Assembly: GCA_045612105.1 (NCBI GenBank)
Contig: JAZKYL010000116.1
Location: 57,968-121,967, forward strand
Reading direction: 5' to 3'
DNA length: 64,000 bases
From: SVTX01 sp045612105
GTDB lineage: Bacteria; Bacillota; Clostridia; Oscillospirales; CAG-272
A program made the position numbers and the translations under genes. Each line of letters begins with the position of its first letter. The first letter of the stretch is position 1. Below are positions 26,393 to 34,705 of the stretch, one piece after another. The notes under the pieces were generated by a model. That model was given only the letters and a program-made list of their open reading frames with translations, was not told where the DNA came from and made no database searches.

Positions 26393-28165
26393 ATGAAAAG
26401 AATGAATAAAATTTTAGCTGTTGTTATTGCCTGCTCATTGTTGATTACCGCGTTTTGCGTATCTATTTTTGCAGAGCAAAGCTTAGACCAAACTACCGCC
26501 AACCATACAGTCACCATATATCCCGATGAAAACGATGAGCTAAATGGCGAAGTTATTATACAATACAATAGCAAATTTGGTCTTACCGTACGTAATTATC
26601 AAATTCCCGATGGAGTAACGATAACTTACATCGGCGCAAAAGATAATTTCGATAACACAAGCGAAGGGGGACTCACCCAAGAAAGCACTACACTAAAGAA
26701 TTTGTGGCTCGAATCAAAAGATGGAGATGGTAAAGCCGTCGCATCTGATATCAAGCTTGTAATTAAATTCACTGTGGAAGAAAAAACCACTTATGATATT
26801 AAATTTGAGCTCACCACCGTCGATAACATTTTCGGTGACATAACTAAAATCAGCGATTATACAATTAGAATAGTTGCTACAGATAAGCCTGTAGTGTCGG
26901 AAACTACTACCGAGGAAGTAACTACCACCGAGGAAGAGACTACTACCGAGGAAGTAACTACTACCGAGGAAGTAACTACTACCGAGGAAGTAACTACTAC
27001 CGAGGAAGTAACTACTACCGAGGAAGAGACTACTACCGAGGAAGTAACTACTACCGAGGAAGAGACCACTACCGAGGAAGAGACCACTACCGAGGAAGAG
27101 ACCACTACCGAGGAAGTAACTACTACCGAGGAAGAGACTACCACCGAGGAAGAGACCACTACCGAGGAAGAGACCACTACCGAGGAAGAGACTACCACCG
27201 AGGAAGTAACTACTACCGAGGAAGAGACTACTACCGAGGAGGAGACCACCACCGAGGAAGAGACCACTACCGAGGAAGAGACCACTACCGAGGAAGAGAC
27301 CACTACCGAGGAAGTAATCACTACCGAGACTGAGTCCACCGAGACTGAATCCACTGAGACCGAGTCCACCGAGACTGAGTCCACTGAGACCGAGTCCACC
27401 GAGACTGAGTCCACTGAGACCGAGTCTACCGAGACTGAGTCCACTGAGACCGAGTCCACCGAGACTGAGTCCACCGAGACTGAGTCCACTGAGACCGAGT
27501 CCACCGAGACTGAGTCCACTGAGACCGAGTCCACCGAGACTGAGTCTACTGAGACCGAGTCCACCGAGACTGAGTCCACTGAAACCGAGTCTACCGAGAC
27601 CGAGTCCACCGAGACTGAGTCTACCGATACTGAGTCTACTGAGACCGAGTCTACCGAGACTGAAACGCTGCCCGGTGTAGAAATAACTACCGAAGAAGAA
27701 ACCTCCTCCAATGAAGAGACTTCTTCAGACGAAGAGACAACCACGTCAGGCGGTGAGCCCGGTGATGGAACAGGCGATGGAACGGATGATGAGACCGATG
27801 ACGAAACCACTGAAAAACCCGACGGCGACGACGAAGAAAACAAGCCGTGGGTCGTAGTTCTCATAATAATCGCTATTATTCTTGTGCTCGGCGGCGGAGC
27901 GTTGGCGGCATTCTTGATCATAAGAAAGAAGCGCACAACCGATACAACTCCTCTCGTTGACTATGACATATCCGAGGACGATATGTACGAGGACGGTGGC
28001 GATGGCATTACCCAGAACAGAACAGCTCAAGGTTCTGCACTGGGCGAAAGCAACCAGCGAAAGGGACGCAAGCGCAGAATCATCGGACAAGGAAACGGTA
28101 AGCCCAAGAACCACAAGCGTAGAAGCCGCAACAAAAAGAATCGTAAGAAGAAGTCTTCACATTAA
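26393..28165 (+). CDS. Membrane-anchored stalk protein with Thr/Glu repeats; possibly cohesin-like head
   Basis: The 590-residue protein has a signal peptide ending near SIFAEQS and a beta-rich head of about 125 residues with alternating strands (GVTITYIGAKDNF, DIKLVIKFTVEEKTTYDIKFEL). Then come 23 copies of TTTEE[V/E], about 22 copies of TETES, an acidic hinge, one membrane segment (WVVVLIIIAIILVLGGGALA) and a very basic cytoplasmic tail. It shares an operon with the dockerin protein. A cohesin-like head that holds the dockerin would make biological sense, but the similarity is only structural intuition. GAGAGGG serves the ATG at 26393 rather than the upstream ATG at 26375. Confidence 0.75.
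   Translation: MKRMNKILAVVIACSLLITAFCVSIFAEQSLDQTTANHTVTIYPDENDELNGEVIIQYNSKFGLTVRNYQIPDGVTITYIGAKDNFDNTSEGGLTQESTTLKNLWLESKDGDGKAVASDIKLVIKFTVEEKTTYDIKFELTTVDNIFGDITKISDYTIRIVATDKPVVSETTTEEVTTTEEETTTEEVTTTEEVTTTEEVTTTEEVTTTEEETTTEEVTTTEEETTTEEETTTEEETTTEEVTTTEEETTTEEETTTEEETTTEEETTTEEVTTTEEETTTEEETTTEEETTTEEETTTEEETTTEEVITTETESTETESTETESTETESTETESTETESTETESTETESTETESTETESTETESTETESTETESTETESTETESTETESTETESTETESTETESTETESTDTESTETESTETETLPGVEITTEEETSSNEETSSDEETTTSGGEPGDGTGDGTDDETDDETTEKPDGDDEENKPWVVVLIIIAIILVLGGGALAAFLIIRKKRTTDTTPLVDYDISEDDMYEDGGDGITQNRTAQGSALGESNQRKGRKRRIIGQGNGKPKNHKRRSRNKKNRKKKSSH
26903..27664 (+). repeat. Tandem 18-bp and 15-bp coding repeats
   Basis: 26903-27316 holds 23 units of 18 bases (TTTEEV or TTTEEE). 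About 22 units of 15 bases (TETES) follow from 27323. Units differ mostly at third positions. In-frame slippage would change stalk length without breaking the protein. Confidence 0.93.
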
Positions 28166-28258
28166 CGGTTCCACACAATACGCGGTCGATACTGACAAGG
28201 ACACTGCTCCAAGGTCAAAAGAACCCTATATTGATATTAATTAGGATTAATTCAATAA

Positions 28259-28288
28259 ACGCTTCTGCGGGGCAACTCGCAGAAGCGT
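28259..28288 (+). terminator. Hairpin after the stalk-protein gene
   Basis: Perfect 11-bp arms (28259-28269 and 28278-28288) with an 8-base loop. An A-run rather than a T-run follows, so termination is uncertain. It lies just before the second leader motif. Confidence 0.5.
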
Positions 28289-28312
28289 AAAAAGAACAAA
28301 CAAGAGTTATCA

Positions 28313-28434
28313 ACGTGAAGTTTCCTTCATTATTATTTATGTATATAATATTGGGTGAATTTTCACGTAGAAAAATTGCCAAAAGGGCAAGATTCATTAA
28401 TCTTTGTGCCGCCCTATGGCGGTAGAATGGAGAT
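28313..28434 (+). promoter_or_regulatory. Structured leader motif, copy 2
   Basis: ACGTGAA (28313-28319) pairs with TTCACGT (28362-28368). ATTGCC/GGCA and GCCGCC/GGCGG stems follow, and it ends in AATGGAGAT four bases before the ATG. It has the same order as the copies at 11485 and 33529, with a more diverged middle. A TATAAT at 28344 lies inside the first loop, so a promoter within the element cannot be excluded. Confidence 0.65.
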
Positions 28435-28438
28435 CACG

Positions 28439-29905
28439 ATGGAAACAACTTGGACAAGAAAGGAATATGAAACGTGGGATGAAGCCTTCAGGGCACTCTC
28501 TCCCATTATCAGACAACAATCTGTAAGAGTTGCATCATACACGCAAGTGCTTTTTGTTCAAGCCTGTTCAATGTCGTTTGGAAAGGAAAGTGCTGCGGGT
28601 GCAGAACAGATGCGGTCTAAATATGCCGAGCTGTCCTACAAGTGCGGCATGTATCATCAGCTTGGTAAGGCGTTAGTACCTAAAGAATATCAGGTATGGC
28701 AAGACGACTTTACCGAAGAAGAAGCGGCAGTATACAAAAAATACACCACCGACGGAAGAAGATTGGTAACGAGGCTTCAGGAAAAGACACAGTGGACTAT
28801 CTCTAAACGCGGCAAAGATATTGACGATTCAAAAACGCTGAATGTTCCTTGGATGATGATACGCGAAAGCTGTGAGCATCACATGGAAAGATTCAACGGA
28901 AGAGGATATCCCGATGGGCTTAGCGGTGACGAGATCAGCCCTATAGCTCAAATTGTGGGCTTGGCGAAGGAAATTGATATGATCACTTCAACAAGAAGAT
29001 CTGAGGATCCGTTCGCCGAGGCATATGAGGAAATTACCGCTCAGGCGGGCAAAGCCTTCTCTGAGGATCTGATCAAGGTGTTCGAAAAAGCAAAAAATGC
29101 TTGCCGCGAGGTATACAACAAATACATAAACTACACTTTGACTATCCCGAAAACGATCCCGCTTGTCAACAAGCACAGAGATCGACCTATGGGATTGGCA
29201 TTTTACAACACTCTTGACCCATTGGCAAATAAGGTACGCTCATACGAGGCGATTCCTTGGTTCAAGGGTATTGAAAACGATTCGGAATCCACCGAAACCA
29301 TTTATGACGTCGAGCCAATGCTCTTGAGGCTCGAAATGCTCAGCAAAATGGCATTCTTCCTCCTCTACGAGGCGGCTGACACGGTTTTGAGAATCCAGAC
29401 CTGCAAATTGCCTATTGATGCGATCGTTATTGAAATGTTTCCTTCCTTTTATATTAATAAGTCGGAAATACAGGGATTTGAAAAGCTGTTTAACGATCAG
29501 CCCATAGACAAGTCTCGTCTTATTTTGACTATACCCACCGACGTTGTGTCAAATGCCGATGAAAAAACAATGTCAAATATTCGCGAATATATCAACTTCG
29601 GTGTTTCGCTGATGCTTGATAAATGGACTCCTGAGCTTATTTCGATAGATGACGTTATCGAAATGGGATTTGTCGCCGTAAGGGTCGACAACTCGATGTT
29701 ACTTAAGCGAGAAAGCGCAGAAATTATTAAACAGCTTCGCGAAAAGGGAATCCACGTATACGCAAAGGGCATTGAGAATGACGACGAAAAGCGTTGGCTT
29801 GTTGCTTGCGGAGTTCAACATATAAGCGGACCTGCGTTAAGCAGAACGGTGACTGAGGACGAGCTTATTAAAGATGCATTATTGAGGGAGCGCGCTTATG
29901 AATAA
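28439..29905 (+). CDS. Degenerate HD-GYP plus EAL-like protein (probable c-di-GMP effector)
   Basis: The 488-residue cytoplasmic protein seems to join two cyclic-di-GMP phosphodiesterase folds. Around residues 60-220, MYHQLGKALVP lines up with the HDIGK..IP block of HD-GYP domains, with the metal-binding Asp replaced by Gln. HHMERFNGRGYPDGLSGDEI lines up with the HHE..DG.GYP.GL block. The C-terminal 200 residues resemble an EAL barrel in which the expected DDFG and AEGVE blocks read LDKW and AKGIEN. Both sites look unable to work, so sensing or binding is more likely than hydrolysis. The start at 28439 follows the leader's AATGGAGAT. The gene overlaps the next by 8 bases and heads the fibre locus. 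Confidence 0.65.
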   Translation: METTWTRKEYETWDEAFRALSPIIRQQSVRVASYTQVLFVQACSMSFGKESAAGAEQMRSKYAELSYKCGMYHQLGKALVPKEYQVWQDDFTEEEAAVYKKYTTDGRRLVTRLQEKTQWTISKRGKDIDDSKTLNVPWMMIRESCEHHMERFNGRGYPDGLSGDEISPIAQIVGLAKEIDMITSTRRSEDPFAEAYEEITAQAGKAFSEDLIKVFEKAKNACREVYNKYINYTLTIPKTIPLVNKHRDRPMGLAFYNTLDPLANKVRSYEAIPWFKGIENDSESTETIYDVEPMLLRLEMLSKMAFFLLYEAADTVLRIQTCKLPIDAIVIEMFPSFYINKSEIQGFEKLFNDQPIDKSRLILTIPTDVVSNADEKTMSNIREYINFGVSLMLDKWTPELISIDDVIEMGFVAVRVDNSMLLKRESAEIIKQLREKGIHVYAKGIENDDEKRWLVACGVQHISGPALSRTVTEDELIKDALLRERAYE

Positions 29906-31187
29906 CGATAAGCGAGACCTCATAAATCAGCAGAACAGCAACGAGCAAGGTCTTGCAAGTCAGCAGAACAGCAACGAGCAAGGTCTTGCAAGTCAGCAGA
30001 ACAGCAATGAGCAGGATATTGCAAGTCAGCAGAACAGCAATGAGCAGGATATTGCAAGTCAGCAGAACAGCAACGAGCAGGATATTGCAAACGAGCAGAA
30101 CACAAATGAGCAGGATCTTGCAAACGAGCAGAACACAAATGAGCAGGATCTTGCAAAAGAACTCCAAAAAGAGGAGCAAAATTTTTTAAAAGAGCAAAAA
30201 AGAATTGATAAACAAAAGCAAATACACCCTTTGAGGTATAAAAAAGCGGGTGTGCTTCTGACAAGAGCAGAGGTAGCAAAGATAAAGGCTTCGCGAAAAA
30301 AGCTTCGCGAAAAAATGAAAAATGCCGGCATCACCGATCCCGCGGATAAAAAGCTTCTTGAAGTCACAAGCGGCGCGTATTTCGATAAGCCCAAGTGGAT
30401 AGCTGCTATTGCCAGGATATTTCGGGGCAGAGTGTTGGTCGCGTTGCTTTTGACTCTCGTGGTTGCTCTGTCTTCAATGTTTATGCTTTCCGAGATAACG
30501 AAAATGAAGGGACATTTCACCGTAAATATTACGGAGGATCTTTTTGACAAAGGATTTTCTATCGGAGATTCTATCGAAAAAGACAAAATAAAAAATCCTA
30601 CCTCTTATCTTAAAGGAGATGAGCTTGAAAATACGCCCTGCACGTCAATATCTCAGATATCCAAGGACGTAGATAAGCTTGACGGAAGCAACAACGGCGG
30701 TGATTATTTCTCATACACATTTTACATCCAAAACAAAAGTGGAGATAACGCTAACTACGGTTACGAGCTTGTAATAAACTCCGAAAGTAAGGATGCGTCG
30801 AAGATCGCTTGGGTATTGCTGTTTATCGACGGAAAGGCTGCCTTTTACGCAAAGGCAGACAAAAACGGAGAGCAGCAGACGCTACCGCACAGAGACGACA
30901 ACACGCGCGGATACAGAGAACCGCCATTTTATGACGTTGCCGCTTTTCCCGAGCTGCAATACGAGATCATTGACAATCCCACCGCACGCTACGATTATTA
31001 CAGACTCATAGCCCTTCCATTTGAATCCGACACTGTTATTACGTCGGGTAAATTCTCGGATATGGAACCGGGTATAATCCACAAATATACTGTCGTTTCG
31101 TGGATCGAGGGAGACGACCCCGATTGCACAAACGATATGATAGGCGGTCATTTCGGTTTGGAATTTAATTTCGTAACCGTAGATTAA
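29898..31187 (+). CDS. Membrane protein with Gln/Asn-rich repeats and TasA-like ectodomain
   Basis: The 429-residue protein begins in the cytoplasm with about seven copies of an 11-residue repeat (ASQQNSNEQDI type), then a charged helical region. One membrane segment (VLVALLLTLVVALSSMFML, about residues 180-198) leads to an ectodomain of about 230 residues. GGDYFSYTFYIQNKSGDNANY resembles the start of TasA/camelysin-type sandwiches. It ends in WIEGDDPDCTNDMIGG, a block shared with the protein at 33647. The AWF signature of SipW signals is missing, so it may stay in the membrane. The 8-base overlap with the upstream gene suggests translational coupling. A role as membrane base of the fibre is inferred. 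Confidence 0.65.
   Translation: MNNDKRDLINQQNSNEQGLASQQNSNEQGLASQQNSNEQDIASQQNSNEQDIASQQNSNEQDIANEQNTNEQDLANEQNTNEQDLAKELQKEEQNFLKEQKRIDKQKQIHPLRYKKAGVLLTRAEVAKIKASRKKLREKMKNAGITDPADKKLLEVTSGAYFDKPKWIAAIARIFRGRVLVALLLTLVVALSSMFMLSEITKMKGHFTVNITEDLFDKGFSIGDSIEKDKIKNPTSYLKGDELENTPCTSISQISKDVDKLDGSNNGGDYFSYTFYIQNKSGDNANYGYELVINSESKDASKIAWVLLFIDGKAAFYAKADKNGEQQTLPHRDDNTRGYREPPFYDVAAFPELQYEIIDNPTARYDYYRLIALPFESDTVITSGKFSDMEPGIIHKYTVVSWIEGDDPDCTNDMIGGHFGLEFNFVTVD
29925..30155 (+). repeat. 33-bp tandem coding repeats
   Basis: About seven copies of a 33-base unit encode the Gln/Asn/Glu-rich 11-residue repeat. Several units are identical in DNA, so the array can expand or contract in frame. Confidence 0.88.
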
Positions 31188-31204
31188 TGACCTGAATTTG
31201 ATAT

Positions 31205-31233
31205 ATAATGTGAACCTTACACTCCAATTCACA
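31205..31233 (+). promoter_or_regulatory. Hairpin in the leader of the major fibre-type gene
   Basis: AATGTGAA (31205-31212) pairs with TTCACATT (31226-31233), with flanking TATATA sequences extending the symmetry and TTTTT further on. A TATAAT at 31202-31207 has no good partner box, so a promoter is possible but weak. The hairpin could act as an mRNA 5' stabiliser or attenuator. Confidence 0.4.
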
Positions 31234-31271
31234 TTCTATATATACTTTTTAATCCAAAGGAGGATAAAGAA

Positions 31272-33368
31272 ATGGTTAAAAAAACACAAAGCAGCGTTTC
31301 AACTATTAAAAGCAAACTTATCGCTGCTGTAGCTATGCTCCTTGTCGGAGTATTCATGGTAGTATCTTCGTCTTATGCATGGTTTACCCTTTCTACCGCT
31401 CCCGAGGTTACCGGTATCTACACTTCTGTAGGTTCTAACGGAAACCTTGAAATGGCTCTTGTGCCCGAGAGTGGCAATCTTAGTGACATCGGAAACGGTG
31501 TTGGTATGAGCGGAAACAATAACGCTTGGGGTAACCTTGTTGACCTTGGTCAGACTACTGCAAACCAGAACAATTACGGTCTTAACAGCATCCAGCTTAT
31601 GCCCTCCAGACTTGATTTGATGGCAAGCCAGAATGAGCTTTATGATTACGCGCTCAACGGCGCAGGTCTTCTCGCTCCCAAGTACGGCGCAGACGGTAGA
31701 GTTGATTCTCTCGTTTCTACTCTTACCGGTAAGTACAATTCCAGCTCTGCTGCATTTGATCAGGACGCAGAGGCAAGCGGTGTTGTTGCAATCGGTACCG
31801 CTTCCGGAATGACTCCTCAGCAGACCTATTGGCTTCAGGCTAAGAAGAACGTTAACTCCAAGCTTGTAAGCGCGCAGAACCACGCTGACGCAAGCTTTGA
31901 AAACTACGATCCTACTCACGGCTATGAGGATGAGGATGCAGAAGGCAATCCTATTACCGTTTACAGATCTTACGGTGAAATGCTTGCTAACGTTATTATG
32001 GCAAGAGCAATTGACGGTGACTCAGCAGTATGCGATATTAGATTCGTTCCCGGTATGGTAGCAGAGCTTGAAGCGGCAAACGCTGACCTTAAGCTTGCTA
32101 TGGAGGCTTATATTGCGGCACTTGCAGCGGTTGCTCTTCAGGATAGCGATGCAGCTGCATGGACAGCAGCAGTTGCTGAGATCGAAGCTATTGACGTAGA
32201 TAATATCGTCGACAACAAGATTACTGTCGCAGGCTATAAGATCGATCTTTCCGTAGATACTAGATTTGTAACCGTACTCGGCAAGTACACCGCGATCAAG
32301 GCTATCCTTACATACGTTGACGCTCAGTTCACAGCATTTACCGGCGACCCTCAGGCAGCAACCTGGGCAGAAACCAGCGCGATCCTCTTCACAGACGTTG
32401 ACGGTAAAGGCAAGTTCGTTGATTACAACGAGGTTACACTTAACGGCAATACCCCCGAGTACATCAAGACTGACATTATCGCAGGTAACGCTACCGCTGA
32501 AAATGAAAAGCTGGTTGAGTTCGGTATGGACTTTATGGCAAACGGTATCGTTGATTTCACAACCGGAAGCGGCGTGCACGCAGATCTCGCAGAGGTCGTT
32601 GGCGAATATCAGTCTGAGATCAACGTAACTATTAACTACGGTTCCTCCAGCATGACCGCTAAGAACGTAAAGCTTCGCGCTGTTATGGATAGCGGTGTTG
32701 AGGTCAAGAATCTTTACAAGGCTTTGACCGTTCAGCCTACAAGCAGTGGCGGCGCGGCAGATTCCAACCCCATTACCGACGTATTCGGATATAAGATCGA
32801 CTTCGCATTCAGAACAAACGCTGTCGGCTCCAATCTTATGCTCCAGACCTCCGCTGCCGGCAGAATCTACGAGGATGGCGGAATCGATGAAACTATGGGG
32901 CACGGAAGCACTATGACCTTTGCGATCCTTGATGAGACCTTCACTCAGGCACAGGCAAAGGCTCTTATGACCGCGGTTCGTATCGTATTCGTTGACGCAG
33001 AGGGCAACGTTGTAGCTATTGGTCTTCTTGAGCAGGATACCGCTGATGCTACCGGATATGAGATCTCCGCAAACGGTGAGATCACCTCCGAGATCACGCT
33101 CTACGACTTCACAATAGCTGAAGACGGCAAGTTCGATCCTGTCAGCGAAACAGCTCCCGACAGCGACGGCAAGACCAAGCTTATGGCTCTTACTCAGAAC
33201 GAAGCTACTCAGCTTTCCGTTCTCGTTTATCTCGACGGCGACGTTGTTGACAACACTATGGTATCCGCAGGAACTATTGCTTCTATCGCGGGTAGCCTCA
33301 ACCTTCAGTTCAGCTCCAGCGCAGACCTCACTCCTATGGATTACGAGGAATTCAAGAACGCTAACTGA
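31272..33368 (+). CDS. Major SipW-type surface/fibre protein
   Basis: The 698-residue protein carries an N-terminal hydrophobic segment followed by SSSYAWFTLSTAPEVTGI, a typical SipW-dependent signal region (W-F-T-L-S-x-x-P). The mature part shares with the proteins at 33647 and 41467 a block ending in YGADGRVDSL, and with 41467 a late block VYLDGDVVDNTMV. It is rich in Ala, Thr and Asp and has almost no Cys. Codon choice resembles that of rpoB and fusA, and a strong AAAGGAGG site precedes the ATG, so it is probably abundant. SipW substrates in Bacillus (TasA) form matrix fibres; assigning that role here is inference. Confidence 0.72.
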   Translation: MVKKTQSSVSTIKSKLIAAVAMLLVGVFMVVSSSYAWFTLSTAPEVTGIYTSVGSNGNLEMALVPESGNLSDIGNGVGMSGNNNAWGNLVDLGQTTANQNNYGLNSIQLMPSRLDLMASQNELYDYALNGAGLLAPKYGADGRVDSLVSTLTGKYNSSSAAFDQDAEASGVVAIGTASGMTPQQTYWLQAKKNVNSKLVSAQNHADASFENYDPTHGYEDEDAEGNPITVYRSYGEMLANVIMARAIDGDSAVCDIRFVPGMVAELEAANADLKLAMEAYIAALAAVALQDSDAAAWTAAVAEIEAIDVDNIVDNKITVAGYKIDLSVDTRFVTVLGKYTAIKAILTYVDAQFTAFTGDPQAATWAETSAILFTDVDGKGKFVDYNEVTLNGNTPEYIKTDIIAGNATAENEKLVEFGMDFMANGIVDFTTGSGVHADLAEVVGEYQSEINVTINYGSSSMTAKNVKLRAVMDSGVEVKNLYKALTVQPTSSGGAADSNPITDVFGYKIDFAFRTNAVGSNLMLQTSAAGRIYEDGGIDETMGHGSTMTFAILDETFTQAQAKALMTAVRIVFVDAEGNVVAIGLLEQDTADATGYEISANGEITSEITLYDFTIAEDGKFDPVSETAPDSDGKTKLMALTQNEATQLSVLVYLDGDVVDNTMVSAGTIASIAGSLNLQFSSSADLTPMDYEEFKNAN

Positions 33369-33386
33369 TAAATTAATCAATAATTG

Positions 33387-33447
33387 ATCTCAGGCAAGCA
33401 GACGGTGTCTGAGATAAGCCCCCCTGCCGTGTTTTTTGCGGCAGGGG
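33387..33447 (+). terminator. Two hairpins after the major fibre-type gene
   Basis: ATCTCAG/CTGAGAT (33387-33393 with 33409-33415) is followed by CCCCTGCCG/CGGCAGGGG (33421-33429 with 33439-33447). The T-run lies in the loop of the second hairpin rather than after it. This may give partial termination or protect the 3' end, making the upstream gene more abundant than those downstream. Confidence 0.55.
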
Positions 33448-33528
33448 AGCAGTAGCAATTCGTCTTATGAGTCGGCAAGTATGTTAGGAGTGGATGTATT
33501 TGCCGACACCCACAAAAAAAGGAGATCA

Positions 33529-33644
33529 GCGTGAAGGTTACTTCCCACATATAGATAATTTAACTGTTTCACGCACGAATTTTGCCTTTTGGGCAAATTC
33601 ATCGATTGCTGTTTGTGTCGCCGCGAGCGGCGGAATGGAGATTT
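33529..33644 (+). promoter_or_regulatory. Structured leader motif, copy 3
   Basis: GCGTGAA (33529-33535) pairs with TTCACGC (33568-33574); GAATTTTGCC with GGGCAAATTC and CGCCGC with GCGGCG follow. ATTCATCGATT..CTGTTTGTG and the terminal GGAATGGAGATTTA are nearly identical to copy 1. The ATG follows directly. Confidence 0.72.
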
Positions 33645-33646
33645 AA

Positions 33647-34645
33647 ATGTCGAAATCAAGAGCAAATATAAAGACAAAAAAGAAATATATTTTGCTTAAA
33701 ATTTCAGTTGCGCTCTTAATTTTGCTTGTATTGCTGACAAGTGCAACTTACACTTGGTTTGAGATAAGCAAGACTCCCAAGGTAAGCGACATGACGATAT
33801 TTGTCAACACTAATAGGGGCATAGAGCTATCCTGGAATCCGAGCGATGAAAAAGCGTGGGCACAGCACCTCAATTTCAGTGATATGCACTCAGGAAAAAC
33901 CATTCTGAAGCCGGTCACCTATTCATATATGCAGGATTGCTTCTACGCTGCAAGGTTCGGTAACGACGGCAGGGTCGAAAGTATTTCTAATTTGCTGAGC
34001 GATGAAAAGAACTCTAACCGCTCAGACTCAAAAGGATATTATATAAAATTTACTTTTTTTGCCCGTTCGGACGAAAAAATCATGGTCTCCCTTCTTGACG
34101 CGGAGCAAAAGACGGGAACTTACGTCATCGGTACACCCAAATGGGATGAAAAAAGCGTTTTGCATGAAAACGGAGGAGACGGAGCGGAATATGCGGTACG
34201 AATTGGATTTCGTATTACACCATATGACCCGAAAACCAACGTTTTTATGGAACAGAATTCCAGATTTATCGTGTACGAGCCCAACTGCTTGGATCACGAA
34301 AACTACAAGGGAAATTATATTGACCAATATATAGAAACCCCGAGTATGCACACGGGTCAAGCCCTTGTTCCCAAAGAAAATTTAATTCGACAGACCTCTA
34401 CTTTATGGACAGAAATGAATCCGATTCAAATGGACAAGGTCGACTATAAATACGGTAAATTCCTTGATGACACCGCCTTATTTACTCTTGAAAAGGGTGA
34501 GATGGTTCAGATAGAAGCCTATTTATGGTTGGAGGGTCAGGATGCGGATTGCACTAACCTGATAGGTCACGAGGCATCGATATTTTCAAGCATACAGTTC
34601 TTCGCCGACGTTGATTACGACAGCGGTATGGAAGATATAGAATAA
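33647..34645 (+). CDS. SipW-type surface protein, smaller paralogue
   Basis: The 332-residue protein has a basic N-terminus, one hydrophobic segment and the motif YTWFEISKTPKVSDM, matching the SipW signal signature of its neighbours. The block AARFGNDGRVESIS parallels YGADGRVDSL of the major protein. The end WLEGQDADCTNLIGHEA parallels WIEGDDPDCTND of the protein at 29898. It may be a minor, tip or adaptor subunit. The start comes straight from the leader's GGAATGGAG site. It lies 60 bases before a SipW-like peptidase gene, its likely processing enzyme. Confidence 0.7.
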   Translation: MSKSRANIKTKKKYILLKISVALLILLVLLTSATYTWFEISKTPKVSDMTIFVNTNRGIELSWNPSDEKAWAQHLNFSDMHSGKTILKPVTYSYMQDCFYAARFGNDGRVESISNLLSDEKNSNRSDSKGYYIKFTFFARSDEKIMVSLLDAEQKTGTYVIGTPKWDEKSVLHENGGDGAEYAVRIGFRITPYDPKTNVFMEQNSRFIVYEPNCLDHENYKGNYIDQYIETPSMHTGQALVPKENLIRQTSTLWTEMNPIQMDKVDYKYGKFLDDTALFTLEKGEMVQIEAYLWLEGQDADCTNLIGHEASIFSSIQFFADVDYDSGMEDIE

Positions 34646-34647
34646 CA

Positions 34648-34678
34648 TTGACAATAATGTGCGTTAGCATTTTATTAT
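34648..34678 (+). promoter_or_regulatory. Possible weak promoter before the first sipW-like gene
   Basis: Perfect TTGACA at 34648-34653 with TATTAT at 34673-34678, but the spacer is 19 bases. It would give the peptidase and the genes after it a start independent of the upstream gene. Confidence 0.3.
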
Positions 34679-34705
34679 ACACACATCAAAATTAAGGAGA
34701 CAGTC

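Noticed and set aside
26903..27664. CRISPR array
   Set aside because: The repeats are contiguous, coding and in frame, without spacers.
26857..27936. Minus-strand open frame rich in Val/Ser
   Set aside because: Reverse reading of the Thr/Glu repeat arrays; low complexity only.
29925..30155. CRISPR-like 33-bp repeats
   Set aside because: Tandem coding units with no spacers.
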